Below, piece after piece: positions 1 through 8,241 of a stretch of DNA of 60,987 nucleotides. Both the position numbers and the translations under genes were made by a program. Position 1 is the stretch's first letter. Each line of letters starts with the position of its first letter. The notes beneath the pieces were generated by a model. That model saw only the letters and a program-made list of their open reading frames with translations. It ran no database searches and was not told the DNA's origin. This DNA is from Bradyrhizobium viridifuturi (GTDB lineage: Bacteria; Pseudomonadota; Alphaproteobacteria; Rhizobiales; Xanthobacteraceae): positions 1-60,987 of the forward strand of contig NZ_LGTB01000052.1 of NCBI RefSeq assembly GCF_001238275.1, given 5' to 3'.

Positions 1-168
1 GTTCTCGACCTTGGTGTAGGGCTTGATCCAGTCGATCCGCTTGCCGTGCTCGGCCCAGAAGCCGTTCGGGTCCTTGACCGAGTGCGCGTACATCTCGCGA
101 TATTTGGCGTCGTTGACATAAGCGCGCTTGGCCCACTCGGCCGACACGTCATAGATCTTCTCGGACAT
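1..168 (-). CDS. acs: Acetyl-CoA synthetase, N-terminal fragment (runs off the window)
   Basis: The first 56 codons of an AMP-forming acetyl-CoA synthetase, which activates acetate to acetyl-CoA in the cytosol. The reading begins MSEKIYDVSAEWAKRAYVND and continues through a KDPNGFWAEHGKRIDW stretch typical of the Acs N-terminal domain. The start at 168 is preceded by a strong GGAGG ribosome-binding site. The rest of the gene, about 600 codons in the family, lies beyond the left edge. The neighbouring DUF2059 gene is divergent, so the roughly 200 bp between them should carry both promoters. Confidence 0.9.
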   Translation of the reverse strand, partial: MSEKIYDVSAEWAKRAYVNDAKYREMYAHSVKDPNGFWAEHGKRIDWIKPYTKVEN

Positions 169-366
169 CGCTTTCCTCCACTCATTGCCGATCGCAAACG
201 TCGCGACGGCAAGCCGTCTTGATCATTGCCGCGATTATGCGTTGCCGCATTCCGGCCCGGCAAGGAAAAAGGACTGTCACTTTTGTCGCGTCGAAGCCGG
301 CAGACATCAGGCCGGCTTCCGTTTGTGATAAGACGGCTTACCGCAACGCATTGACGAGAGAAACCT

Positions 367-879
367 ATGCTCCATCGCCTGCTCCGGGTCACTGGTCTCT
401 TGGTCGTAGTGATGTTGTCGGCTGTGCCGCTTGCCCGCGCCCAGAACGCCGCACCGGCGTCCTCACCTGAGGCGCTCGCCGTAGCAAAGGAATTGGTCAC
501 CACCATCCATCTGGTGGACCAATTCAAAGCGCTGATGCCGACGATCCTGAAAAGCCTCAAGCCGGCCATCGTCCAGGGCCGCACCGATGTCGACCGCGAC
601 TATGATGCCGTGACGCCGGTATTGCTCGAAAGCTTCCAGACACGGTTCAGCGAATTGTCCGACGCCATGGCCATCATCTACGCGAACAACTTCACCCCGG
701 ATGAACTGCGCGGCCTGATCGCCTTCTACAAGAGCCCCGTGGGGCAGAAATTGCTCGCGAAGACGCCCGCGGTGACGCAGCAATCCCTGATTGCCGGCCA
801 GAAGTTCGGCCAGTCGGTGGGTGTCGATATGAAGCAGCGGGTCATCGAGGAACTGCGCAAGAAAGGGCACGATCTCTGA
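367..879 (+). CDS. Exported DUF2059 family protein
   Basis: A 170-residue protein with an N-terminal Sec signal peptide (basic start, hydrophobic run, cleavage near ARAQ at about residue 25). The mature part is mostly helical and matches DUF2059: a central FQTRFSELSDAMAIIYANNF segment followed by FTPDELRGLIAFYKSPVGQK around residues 110-130. The DUF2059 'FYkSP.G' signature is clear. The molecular function of this periplasmic family is not known to me. The gene is monocistronic: divergent from acs on one side, with a 274-base gap before the topoisomerase on the other, in which I see no gene. Confidence 0.85.
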   Translation: MLHRLLRVTGLLVVVMLSAVPLARAQNAAPASSPEALAVAKELVTTIHLVDQFKALMPTILKSLKPAIVQGRTDVDRDYDAVTPVLLESFQTRFSELSDAMAIIYANNFTPDELRGLIAFYKSPVGQKLLAKTPAVTQQSLIAGQKFGQSVGVDMKQRVIEELRKKGHDL

Positions 880-1153
880 CCTGTTCGCGCGGCAGGTCGT
901 GCAGATCGACCCCTTGGCATCCGGTTCCCGGCCGGTGCTCCCGCCATTTTGACCGGTCCTGGAGGAGCCAAAATCAAGGTTAGCGGGCGAATGGCACCCA
1001 TGAAAGGTAATCAGAAACCGTCAATAACCGATTCGCGACTCGCAATGTCGGCCCTGACGCCCTAAATCGCCAAACCGAGGCCCACGGCCACCGGAACGAA
1101 GCCCGAAGCAACGGCATTACCGGGAGAACAGCGGAACAAGGCGTCTGACGAGT

Positions 1154-2329
1154 ATGATGGATCAGCAGAACATCGCGGCTGTGCGGCCCATGTCCGCCGA
1201 TCCCGCTGTCGCCTTGGCGAAGGCGCTGGGCCAATGGCCCAAGCCGCCGCAGGCAAAGTTGCCGCCGCGAGCCAAGATCAAGCTCGACGCTTCGGCCGCC
1301 ATCAAGACCTCCGTCGAGGATCTCGCCCGCGACCTGGGCCTGCGGCTTGGCGACCAGAACGAGCTGACCATCCGCCGCGTCAAGCGCGGCAAGAATTATT
1401 CGTTCGTGCGCGCCAATGGCTCGCGTGTCCGCGACGCCCGCACGATCCGCCGGCTGCACGCGATGGCGATGCCGCCTGCCTATCGCCAGGTGCGCTACTC
1501 CACCGATCCGAACACGCATCTGCAGGCGGTCGGCCTCGATGCCGCCGGACGGCTGCAATATCGCTATCACGCCGATTGGGAGAAGGTCCGCGAGCAGCGC
1601 AAGGCGCACCGCCTAGCCAAGCTGGTGGCCGCGCTGCCGAAGATCCGGCGCAAGGTCTCGGCGTTCCTCTCCGGCGACGAGCCGACCCGCGAATTCGCGC
1701 TGTCGGCGGTGATCGAGCTGATCGCGCGCACCGCGATCCGGCCCGGCAACGAATCCTATGCTCGCCTCAACGGCACCCGCGGCGCCACCACGCTGCTGAA
1801 GTCCAACGTCACGCTGGAAGACGACAGCCTTGTGCTGACCTTCAAGGCCAAGGGCGGCAAGGCCGTGCGCAAGGAATGCGACGCGGCCAAGCTGGTGCGC
1901 GCGATCGGCATCCTGCGCGGCGTTCCGGGCAAGCGCATGTTCCAGTATTACGACCGCTCCGGCGTGGTGCGGGCCGCCTCGACCACGGCGGTGAACGCGT
2001 TCCTGCGCGAGCTCGCCGGCATCAAGATCTCGCTGAAGGATTTCCGCACCTTGATGGCGTCGGCCGTCGTCGTGGAATCGCTGTCGCGGATCACCCCGGC
2101 CGCCAGCCAGCGCGGCCGCAAGCGCCAGGTGCTGGACGCAATCCGTGCCGCCGCCGACCAGCTCTCCAACACGCCGGCGATCTGCCGCAAGAGCTACGTC
2201 CACGACACCATCGTTACCGCCTTCGAGGACGGCATCCTCGAACGCTTCGCCGCGACGATGGGCGGCTACCGCACCCAGAGCAAGCGCGAGCAGTTGCTGG
2301 CGCAGGTGGTGCTGGCGGCGGGGGCGTAA
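1154..2329 (+). CDS. DNA topoisomerase IB (poxvirus/bacterial type)
   Basis: A 391-residue type IB topoisomerase, which relaxes supercoils through a 3'-phosphotyrosyl intermediate. The N-terminal Topoisom_I_N-like part (about residues 70-140) contains the RRLHAMAMPPAYRQV helix typical of bacterial enzymes. The catalytic set is visible: Arg in IRPGNESY (about 196), Lys in the KGGK hairpin (about 235), Arg in KDFRT (about 297) and the nucleophile Tyr in CRKSYVHD (about 347). Length fits the family. The ATG at 1154 is one of two in tandem; the other could equally be used. A dispersed palindromic repeat follows the stop codon. Confidence 0.93.
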   Translation: MMDQQNIAAVRPMSADPAVALAKALGQWPKPPQAKLPPRAKIKLDASAAIKTSVEDLARDLGLRLGDQNELTIRRVKRGKNYSFVRANGSRVRDARTIRRLHAMAMPPAYRQVRYSTDPNTHLQAVGLDAAGRLQYRYHADWEKVREQRKAHRLAKLVAALPKIRRKVSAFLSGDEPTREFALSAVIELIARTAIRPGNESYARLNGTRGATTLLKSNVTLEDDSLVLTFKAKGGKAVRKECDAAKLVRAIGILRGVPGKRMFQYYDRSGVVRAASTTAVNAFLRELAGIKISLKDFRTLMASAVVVESLSRITPAASQRGRKRQVLDAIRAAADQLSNTPAICRKSYVHDTIVTAFEDGILERFAATMGGYRTQSKREQLLAQVVLAAGA

Positions 2330-2344
2330 GCTCAGCATCCCCCA

Positions 2345-2480
2345 TCGTCATCCCGGCCAAGCGAAGCGCGAGCCGGGACCCATAACCACAGTAGCCAAAC
2401 ATTCGAGTGAGTTGGGGCCGCAGCGAGCTTCGACAACGCAGCCCTGTGGTTATGGGTCCCTGCTTTCGCAGGGACGACGG
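2345..2480. repeat. Interspersed palindromic repeat, family A, copy 1
   Basis: An intergenic element of about 136 bp whose ends are inverted: it opens with CATCCCGGCCAAGCGAAGCG and GGGACCCATAACCAC, and closes with GTGGTTATGGGTCCC and TTTCGCAGGGACGACGG. A second copy with the same arms lies at 58545-58676 after argG. Both sit just downstream of a gene, so a transcript through them would fold into a long hairpin. Confidence 0.8.
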
Positions 2481-2493
2481 TTGAGATGGAACG

Positions 2494-2906
2494 CTACAGC
2501 CCGCCCATCTTGCAGACCATCTTCCATTCCTCCGATGTCACCGGCTGCACCGAGAGCCGCGAATATTTCACCAGCGCCATGTCGGCGAGTTTCTTGTCGG
2601 CCTTGATCGCGGCCATCGTCACCGGTGTCTTCAGCGGCTTGTCGGCCTTGATGTCGACGCAGACGAACTTGCCGGTCTTGTCGGTCGGATCGGGATAGGC
2701 TTCCTTGATGATCTCGCGATGCCGACGATCTCCTTGCCCTCGTTGGAGTGATAGAAGAATGCCTTGTCGCCCTTCTTCATGTTGACGAGGTTCTGCCGTG
2801 CCGTGAAGTTGCGCACGCCGGTCCACGCCTCGCCCTTCGCGCCCTTGGCGACCTGCTGGTCCCACGACCAGACCGACGGCTCGGATTTCACCAGCCAGTA
2901 ATTCAT
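2494..2906 (-). pseudogene. EVE domain-containing protein (single-base frameshift)
   Basis: EVE-domain protein of about 138 residues; this PUA-like fold binds modified bases. The N-terminal part reads MNYWLVKSEPSVWSWDQQVA and runs in frame to about residue 63 (GKEIVGIA). The C-terminal part, from EIIKEAYPDPTDKTGKFVCV to KMGGL, is in another frame. Restoring one base near 2716 (GCGAG back to GCCGAG in the coding strand) joins them into a full-length family member. Both halves are well conserved, so I think this is a sequencing error or a very recent lesion rather than a decayed gene. Confidence 0.85.
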
Positions 2907-3002
2907 CGCGACTCACCCCGTTCCTGAACGCCGATTGAGCGGCAATCTACAGGCAGCCGGACGCCCGCGACAAGCACAGGCGTCGCGTCTCGATGGCAGC
3001 GC

Positions 3003-4114
3003 TCACTGCTTCAGATATCGATCGAAGAACTTGGCGATGTCGGTGAACGCCTCCCTGGTCTCGGGCGCATCGATGTTCATCTGATACTGCGCGTGAGACT
3101 GCCCCTCATAGACATTGAGATCGGCGATCACGCCGGCGCGGCGCAATTTGCGATGGGTGCGAACCGTGTTGCTGAGGAACAGGTCGCGCGTGCCCGAGGT
3201 CAGGATGGTCGGCGGGAAACCCTTGAAGTCGCCGTAGATCGGCGAGATGTAGGGATTCTTCAAGCTGGCTCCGTTGGCATAAAGCTTGGCCGCGCGGCCG
3301 AGCCAACCGTCCCAGGTCACCAGCACATTGTCGACCCATTCATTACTGGTGTAGCTGTCGCCGATCTTGTCGATGTCGGACCATGGCGTGCCCGGCGCGA
3401 TGGCGGCGGGCAGCGGCAGCTTCTCGTCCTTGGCCCGCAACACCATCGCCAGCGTCATCGCGCCGCCGGTCGAGGTGCCGAGGATCGCCAGCCGGTGGCG
3501 CTCGTGTGATTTCAGGACTTCCTTCCACACCGCCATCGCGTCGTCCATCGCGGCCGGATACGGGAAGTCCGGCGGCATCCGGTAGTCGATCGAGATGACC
3601 TTGTAGCCGCCGAAGCCCGCCATCATGATGCTTCCGGCAGCGCCGCCTCGCCGGGGCCGAACACGTAGCCGCCGCCGTGCACATGGATCAGCAGGCGCCG
3701 CCGGTTCTCGAGCGCGATCTTGTTCGGCGTCACGATATAGCAGTGCACGCCGGCAAGTCTGGTTTCCTCGACCTTGACGCCGAGCTTCGCCTTCATCGCC
3801 GGAATATTCGCGATGGCCTCCTTGGCGCGACGATCGATCAGCTCCTTCCATTCCGCTGGTGTCTTCGGGTCGGCGTTGAAATGCGGCGGATAGGGCGTGC
3901 CGATCATCGCCTGCATCTCGGGGGACACATCGGTGGTGGGATTGCCGATTGATTTGAGCGGTGCAACCCGCTTGCCGTTGTCGGCATTGGCGGCCGCTTC
4001 GATCTTTGCGAGGTCGTCGTAGGAGGTCGTGGTCTGGGCGCGGGCTGCGGTGGACGAGGCGGCGATGGCAACGGCGAAGCTGATCAGGAGGATGGCGCGA
4101 TGCGGTTGACGCAT
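3003..4114 (-). pseudogene. Exported alpha/beta hydrolase, hormone-sensitive-lipase-like (single-base frameshift)
   Basis: About 370 residues when repaired. The start at 4114 gives a Sec signal peptide ending near AARAQ. The oxyanion motif HVHGGGYVFG lies in the first frame. The second frame carries VISIDYRMPPDFPYPAAMDD, the nucleophile elbow GTSTGG, and the C-terminal Asp/His region around YEGQSHAQY. Together these are typical of the alpha/beta-hydrolase-3 (HSL) family, which cleaves carboxyl esters. The frame breaks near 3630, where GAAGCATC should read GAAGCCATC; one restored C joins the halves. Gap to the divergent HAD gene is about 200 bp. Confidence 0.83.
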
Positions 4115-4318
4115 GGGTTTTTCCTTGGGACCCGTTTCTCGATTGTTCGACCGGGATCCGACGGTTGGCCGCCACGCTAGTACGGCAGGTTCAGTCCGTG
4201 AAGGGAGGTCTGCAGGCGCTGATTGTTCTGAAATCTGGAATGATCTCTGCCGAAATCCGGCAATTGTGCCGTGACGCTTTTCCTGTGAACGGTGCCGGCC
4301 CGTCTTGCAGGAGATTAC

Positions 4319-5080
4319 ATGCTTCTGAATCGCCGGACCTTCACCGCCCTCACCGCAGCTTCCGTTGCGGCGGCGGCAGTGCTGCCGCACCAGGCCCGCA
4401 CCGCAGGCCGTCCATCGTTCAAGGCCATTGCCTTCGACGGCTTTCCGATCATCGATCCGCGTCCGGTGTTCGCGCGGGTGGACGAGATGTTTCCGGGCAA
4501 GGGCGCCGAGTTGAGCGCCTCCTGGCGAACGCGGCAGTTCGAGTATGGCTGGCTCAGGACTCTCGGCGGACGCTACACCGATTTCTGGCATATCACCGAG
4601 GACGCGCTCGTCTTCGCAGCCAAGGCCATGAAGATCGATCTGTCACCGGAACAGCGCGACCGTCTGATGCAGACATATCTGGAGCTGAAGGCGTGGCCCG
4701 ATGTTCTGCCGGCGCTCAGGCAACTCCGCGCGGCCGGCGTGCGCATGGCGTTCGTGTCAAATCTCACCGCGTCGATGCTCGATGCTGTGGTCAGGAATTC
4801 CGGGCTGGAAGGACTATTCGAGCCTCACCTCTCGACCGACAAGGTTCGCGCCTTCAAACCCGACGCCCGCGCCTATCAGATGGGTGTCGATGCCTTCGGG
4901 CTGCGCAAAGAGGAGATCGTCTTTGCGGCGTTTGCGGGCTGGGATGTCGCTGGAGCGAAGTGGTTCGGCTATCCGACCTTCTGGATCAATCGCGCCCATG
5001 CGACCGTCGAGGAGCTCGGCGTCATGCCCGATGGAATCGGATCAGGATTGAACGATCTCGTCACCTTCGCGACCGCGTGA
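4319..5080 (+). CDS. Haloacid dehalogenase type II-like hydrolase with Tat-like signal
   Basis: A 253-residue HAD-superfamily protein. The start at 4319 is favoured by GGAG seven bases upstream, and it puts an NRRTFTALTAA Tat-like motif at the very N terminus followed by an Ala-rich hydrophobic stretch. HAD motif I (AIAFDGF) keeps the nucleophile Asp, motif II is FVSNLT, the Lys is in RAFKPDARAY, and the last motif is AGWDVAGAKWFG. This order is that of L-2-haloacid dehalogenases, but the usual FDxYGTL is altered to FDGFPII, so the substrate is uncertain. Export by Tat is inferred from the leader only. Confidence 0.85.
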   Translation: MLLNRRTFTALTAASVAAAAVLPHQARTAGRPSFKAIAFDGFPIIDPRPVFARVDEMFPGKGAELSASWRTRQFEYGWLRTLGGRYTDFWHITEDALVFAAKAMKIDLSPEQRDRLMQTYLELKAWPDVLPALRQLRAAGVRMAFVSNLTASMLDAVVRNSGLEGLFEPHLSTDKVRAFKPDARAYQMGVDAFGLRKEEIVFAAFAGWDVAGAKWFGYPTFWINRAHATVEELGVMPDGIGSGLNDLVTFATA

Positions 5081-5086
5081 CGCGTG

Positions 5087-6064
5087 TTACTCGGCCTTGA
5101 ATGGCCGCGTCAGCAAGCCCTCGATCGCGGCATCGATCGTCAGGCGGTCGCTCAGGATTGCGGCAACCGCGTTTGACACCGGCATATCGACCTTCTGCGC
5201 TGCGGCGAGCTCGCACAACACCGGCGCGGTGAACGCGCCTTCGGCGAGCTTGCCGACCGGTGCCGCTTCGCCGCGTCCGAGCGCGAGGCCGAGCGCGAAA
5301 TTGCGCGACTGCGCGGTCGAGCAGCTGAGCAGGAGATCGCCAAGCCCCGAGAGGCCGGAAAGCGTTTCGGTGCGCGCACCGCAAGCGCGGCCCAGGCGTG
5401 CGAGCTCGCTGAAGCCGCGCGTGGTCAGGGCAGCGAGCGCGGAGGCGCCGAGGTTCTTGCCGACGACGATGCCGGCGGCGATCGCCAGCACATTCTTGGC
5501 CGCGCCACCGATCTCGACACCGCGCACGTCCGTGGTGTGGTAGGGCCGGAACGTCGCCGAGCCGAGCGCCTGGACCAGTGCGCGCGCGAGCGCTTCGTCC
5601 TTTGCCGCCAGCGTCACCGCCGTCGGCAATCCGCGCGCAACGTCGTCGGCAAAGCTCGGTCCCGACAGGATCGCAGGCACGGCGCGCGGCGCGGCTTCCG
5701 CGACCACCTCGGTCATGAATTTGCGCGTGCCGTGCTCGACGCCCTTGGCGCAGGCAATCACCGGTGTGTCGGGTTTGAGGTGCGGCGCAAGATGTCCGAC
5801 CGCTGCGCGCAGATGCTGCGCCGGGGTCACCGCGAGGATGATGTCCGCGCGCGCGGTCGCGGCGATATCCGATGTCACTGCGATGCTTGGCTGAAGCTGG
5901 ACGCCGGCCAGCTTCGGATTGACCCGCGTGGCCTGGATCTGCGCCGCATGTCCGGCATTGCGCGCATACAGCGTCACCTTGCGCCCGGCGCGTGCCGCGA
6001 CCTCGGCCAATGCCGTGCCCCAAGCGCCGGCTCCGATCACGCTGACTGACATGTGCGCGGGCAT
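5087..6064 (-). CDS. gpsA: Glycerol-3-phosphate dehydrogenase [NAD(P)+]
   Basis: A 325-residue enzyme that makes sn-glycerol 3-phosphate for phospholipid synthesis. The Rossmann motif VIGAGAWGTALA is at about residues 8-19, followed by the SGPSFADDVA segment and GVEIGGAAKNVLAIAAG with the catalytic Lys, then GLSGLGDLLLSC. The start at 6064 follows GAGGGG at good spacing; an ATG at 6052 is possible. In the sequence as given no stop codon separates it from upstream tsaD, but the true tsaD stop (6078-6080) lies 13 bases upstream in another frame. I therefore annotate two genes, not a fusion. The two are an operon. Confidence 0.92.
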   Translation of the reverse strand: MPAHMSVSVIGAGAWGTALAEVAARAGRKVTLYARNAGHAAQIQATRVNPKLAGVQLQPSIAVTSDIAATARADIILAVTPAQHLRAAVGHLAPHLKPDTPVIACAKGVEHGTRKFMTEVVAEAAPRAVPAILSGPSFADDVARGLPTAVTLAAKDEALARALVQALGSATFRPYHTTDVRGVEIGGAAKNVLAIAAGIVVGKNLGASALAALTTRGFSELARLGRACGARTETLSGLSGLGDLLLSCSTAQSRNFALGLALGRGEAAPVGKLAEGAFTAPVLCELAAAQKVDMPVSNAVAAILSDRLTIDAAIEGLLTRPFKAE

Positions 6065-6077
6065 TGGACCCCTCGGT

Positions 6078-7150
6078 TCAATATCCGGCGCGGCTGTTGG
6101 CGTGGCCGGCCGGCGCTTGGCGTTGGCGTCGAGCAGCCAGCGGGCGCGCGGCGGCGCTTCGAGCGTGTCGATGAGTCCGAGCGCCATTCGCTCGGCGCCG
6201 GCCCAGGCGATCATCGCGCCATTGTCGGTGCAGAGCGCCGGCGGCGGAATGATCAGCGTGGTCTGCGCTTTCGCGGCGACATCCTGCAGCGCGCTGCGGA
6301 TGGCGTGGTTGGCGGCAACACCACCGGCTGCGACCAGCGCGCGCGGCGTGCCGAAGCGTTCCTGGAACAGCCGCAGGCCGACGGTCAGCCGGTCCGCGGT
6401 CGCTTCCAGCACGGCGGCCTGGAAGCTCGCGCAGAGGTCGCTGATATCCTGCGGCTCCAATGGCTCCAACCGGCTCGCTTCATTGCGCACCGCCGTCTTC
6501 AATCCCGACAGCGAGAAGTTCGCATCGGGACGGCCGAGCATCGGGCGCGGAAAGGCAAACCGCGTCGGGTCGCCGCCGGCCGCCGCGCGCTCGACCTGCG
6601 GTCCGCCGGGATAGGGCAGCGACAGCATCTTCGCCACCTTGTCGAACGCCTCGCCCATCGCATCGTCGACCGTGGTGCCGAGCCGGACATATTCGCCGAC
6701 CCCGACCACCGCGACGATCTGGGTGTGGCCGCCCGAGGCCAGGAACAGGCAATAGGGAAACGCCAGCGCGCAGGTCAGCCGCGGCGTCAGCGCGTGCGCC
6801 TCGAGATGGTTCACCGCGATCAGCGGCGTGTCGTGCACCATCGCGATTGCCTTCGCGGTGGTGAGGCCGACGATCACGCCGCCGATCAGGCCGGGACCGG
6901 CGGCGGCCGCCACCGCCGACAATTGTCCGTAGCCGACGCCGGCCTCCTTCATGGCGGTAGCGACGATGCCGTCGAGCAGGTCGACATGGGCGCGCGCCGC
7001 GATCTCCGGCACCACACCGCCGAAGCGGGCATGCTCCTCGGTCTGCGAGCGGACGACGTTGGACAGAATCCTTGCCTGTCCGTCAGCCTGGCGCTCGACC
7101 ACGGCGGCTGCGGTTTCATCGCAGGTGGTCTCGATCCCCAACACCAGCAT
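6078..7150 (-). CDS. tsaD: tRNA N6-adenosine threonylcarbamoyltransferase (frameshifted near its 3' end)
   Basis: Kae1/TsaD, which transfers the threonylcarbamoyl group to A37 of ANN-decoding tRNAs; universal and essential in most bacteria. The start MLVLGIETTCDET is at 7150. The metal-binding HLEAH motif, FLASGGHTQIV and VAAGGVAANHAI follow in the expected order. The reading opens into gpsA because one base is missing near 6116 (AAGCGCC for AAGGCGCC). Adding it gives a C terminus APAGHANSRAGY and a TGA at 6078-6080, which matches related TsaD proteins as I remember them, for a total of 357 residues. An upstream in-frame extension beyond 7150 is not needed. Confidence 0.9.
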
Positions 7151-7188
7151 CGGTGGTTCGTGTCCCAAATTCGGCCCTTGTGCTACCA

Positions 7189-7238
7189 GCATGATCCGGA
7201 CAGGCCGGAACCGGTTTCCGGCAAGATCATGCTCATCA
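7189..7238. repeat. GCATGATCC-type palindromic repeat, copy 1
   Basis: An inverted repeat beginning GCATGATCCGGA, with an internal GCCGGAACCGGTTTCCGGC core, and ending AAGATCATGCTC. Related elements lie at 8172-8203 and 30985-31060. It sits in the 173-base gap between tsaD and hemD. Confidence 0.7.
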
Positions 7239-7323
7239 AATGTCCCCTCCGGGGTAGCATTGCGAGGTCTGAAAGTGCAATCGGTCGGCAAGGTCCAATT
7301 TCCGAGGCTGGAGGCCTGACCCC

Positions 7324-8052
7324 GTGACCATCCTTGTCACACGACCGCATCCGGACAGTGACGCGACGCTCGCGACGCTGCGCCAGCGCGGCTACGAGGC
7401 CCTCGCGGCGCCGGTGCTGCGCTTCGAGCCGCTGCCGTTCCGTGACGATGATGCGGACTATGAGGCGGTCATCCTGACCAGCGCCAACGCGCTGCGGGCG
7501 ATCGATCTCGGCGCCAGCCGGCTGCTGCGGCTGCCGCTGTTCGCGGTGGGCGCGCATACCGCCGATGCCGCGCGCGCGGCGGGCTTCGACAAGGTGATCG
7601 TCGCCAAGGGCGACGCGATCTCGCTGCGCGATCTCGTGCTCGCGCGGGTCAAGGCCGGCGAGCTGCCGGCGTCCGCCATGCTGCTCTACCTCGCCGGCGC
7701 CGACCTGTCGCGCGATCTCGCCGGCGAACTCAGCGAGGGGGGCCTGACCGTCGTCACCCACACCACCTACCGGATGGCGCCGGTGGCCGCCCTTCCAAGG
7801 GAGGTCAGCGACGCCTTCATGGCGAACCGGATCACGGCGGTGCTGCATTATTCCCGCCGCAGCGCGCAGGCCTTCCTGGACACAATCCGGGCCGACGGTC
7901 TGGAGATTTCGGCGCTCGCGCTGCCGCAGTGCTGCATCTCGGCTGCGGTGGCCACGGTGCTCCATGACGCCGGCGCGACCAATGTGGTGGTGGCGGCGCG
8001 CCCGGACGAAAACGCCCTGCTGGAGGCGCTCGACCGTACAATGCGGCCGTGA
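7324..8052 (+). CDS. hemD: Uroporphyrinogen-III synthase
   Basis: A 242-residue HemD-family protein, which closes and inverts the D ring of hydroxymethylbilane in tetrapyrrole synthesis. It begins MTILVTRPHPDSDATLATLR from a GTG codon, and contains the family pattern VILTSANALRAI (about residues 49-60), LFAVGAHTADAARAAGF and LHYSRRSAQAFLDT. It leads the set hemD, mitofilin-like, hemY. hemC, often found between tsaD and hemD in related genomes, is absent here: the gap is only 173 bases. Confidence 0.88.
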   Translation: MTILVTRPHPDSDATLATLRQRGYEALAAPVLRFEPLPFRDDDADYEAVILTSANALRAIDLGASRLLRLPLFAVGAHTADAARAAGFDKVIVAKGDAISLRDLVLARVKAGELPASAMLLYLAGADLSRDLAGELSEGGLTVVTHTTYRMAPVAALPREVSDAFMANRITAVLHYSRRSAQAFLDTIRADGLEISALALPQCCISAAVATVLHDAGATNVVVAARPDENALLEALDRTMRP

Positions 8053-8132
8053 GCGGAATAATTCTTTCGTCTGACCATGATGTTAGGCAATGCTCCGGTT
8101 TTCGGATCGTGCTCTAAGAGCCTGACGGAGCG

Positions 8133-8155
8133 GGTCGCGTTAAGGTAACGCGACC
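8133..8155. repeat. Hairpin GGTCGCGTTA / TAACGCGACC
   Basis: Perfect ten-base arms around an AGG loop, 81 bases after the hemD stop. There is no T-tract on the plus strand, so it is probably part of a repeat element rather than an efficient intrinsic terminator. Confidence 0.6.
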
Positions 8156-8171
8156 AAACAAATGGATGAGG

Positions 8172-8203
8172 GCATGATCCGATTCAATCGGGTCGGATCA
8201 TGC
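8172..8203. repeat. GCATGATCC-type palindromic repeat, copy 2
   Basis: Arms GCATGATCCGA and TCGGATCATGC flank a ten-base loop. It is the same family as the element at 7189-7238, and lies just upstream of the mitofilin-like gene. Confidence 0.7.
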
Positions 8204-8241
8204 TCTAGAATGTGCGGCCAGTAGTTTTGAGGACCCTCGCG

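Noticed and set aside
1234..2385. A second long frame inside the topoisomerase gene on the same strand
   Set aside because: Its product is Arg/Ala-rich and featureless, while the other frame holds all topoisomerase catalytic residues.
2345..2480. Insertion sequence after the topoisomerase gene
   Set aside because: The element is too short for a transposase and has no coding frame; its second copy shows it is a small palindromic repeat.
5087..7291. A true bifunctional TsaD-GpsA enzyme
   Set aside because: A single restored base yields two normal family proteins with a stop codon, ribosome-binding site and start codon in the right places.
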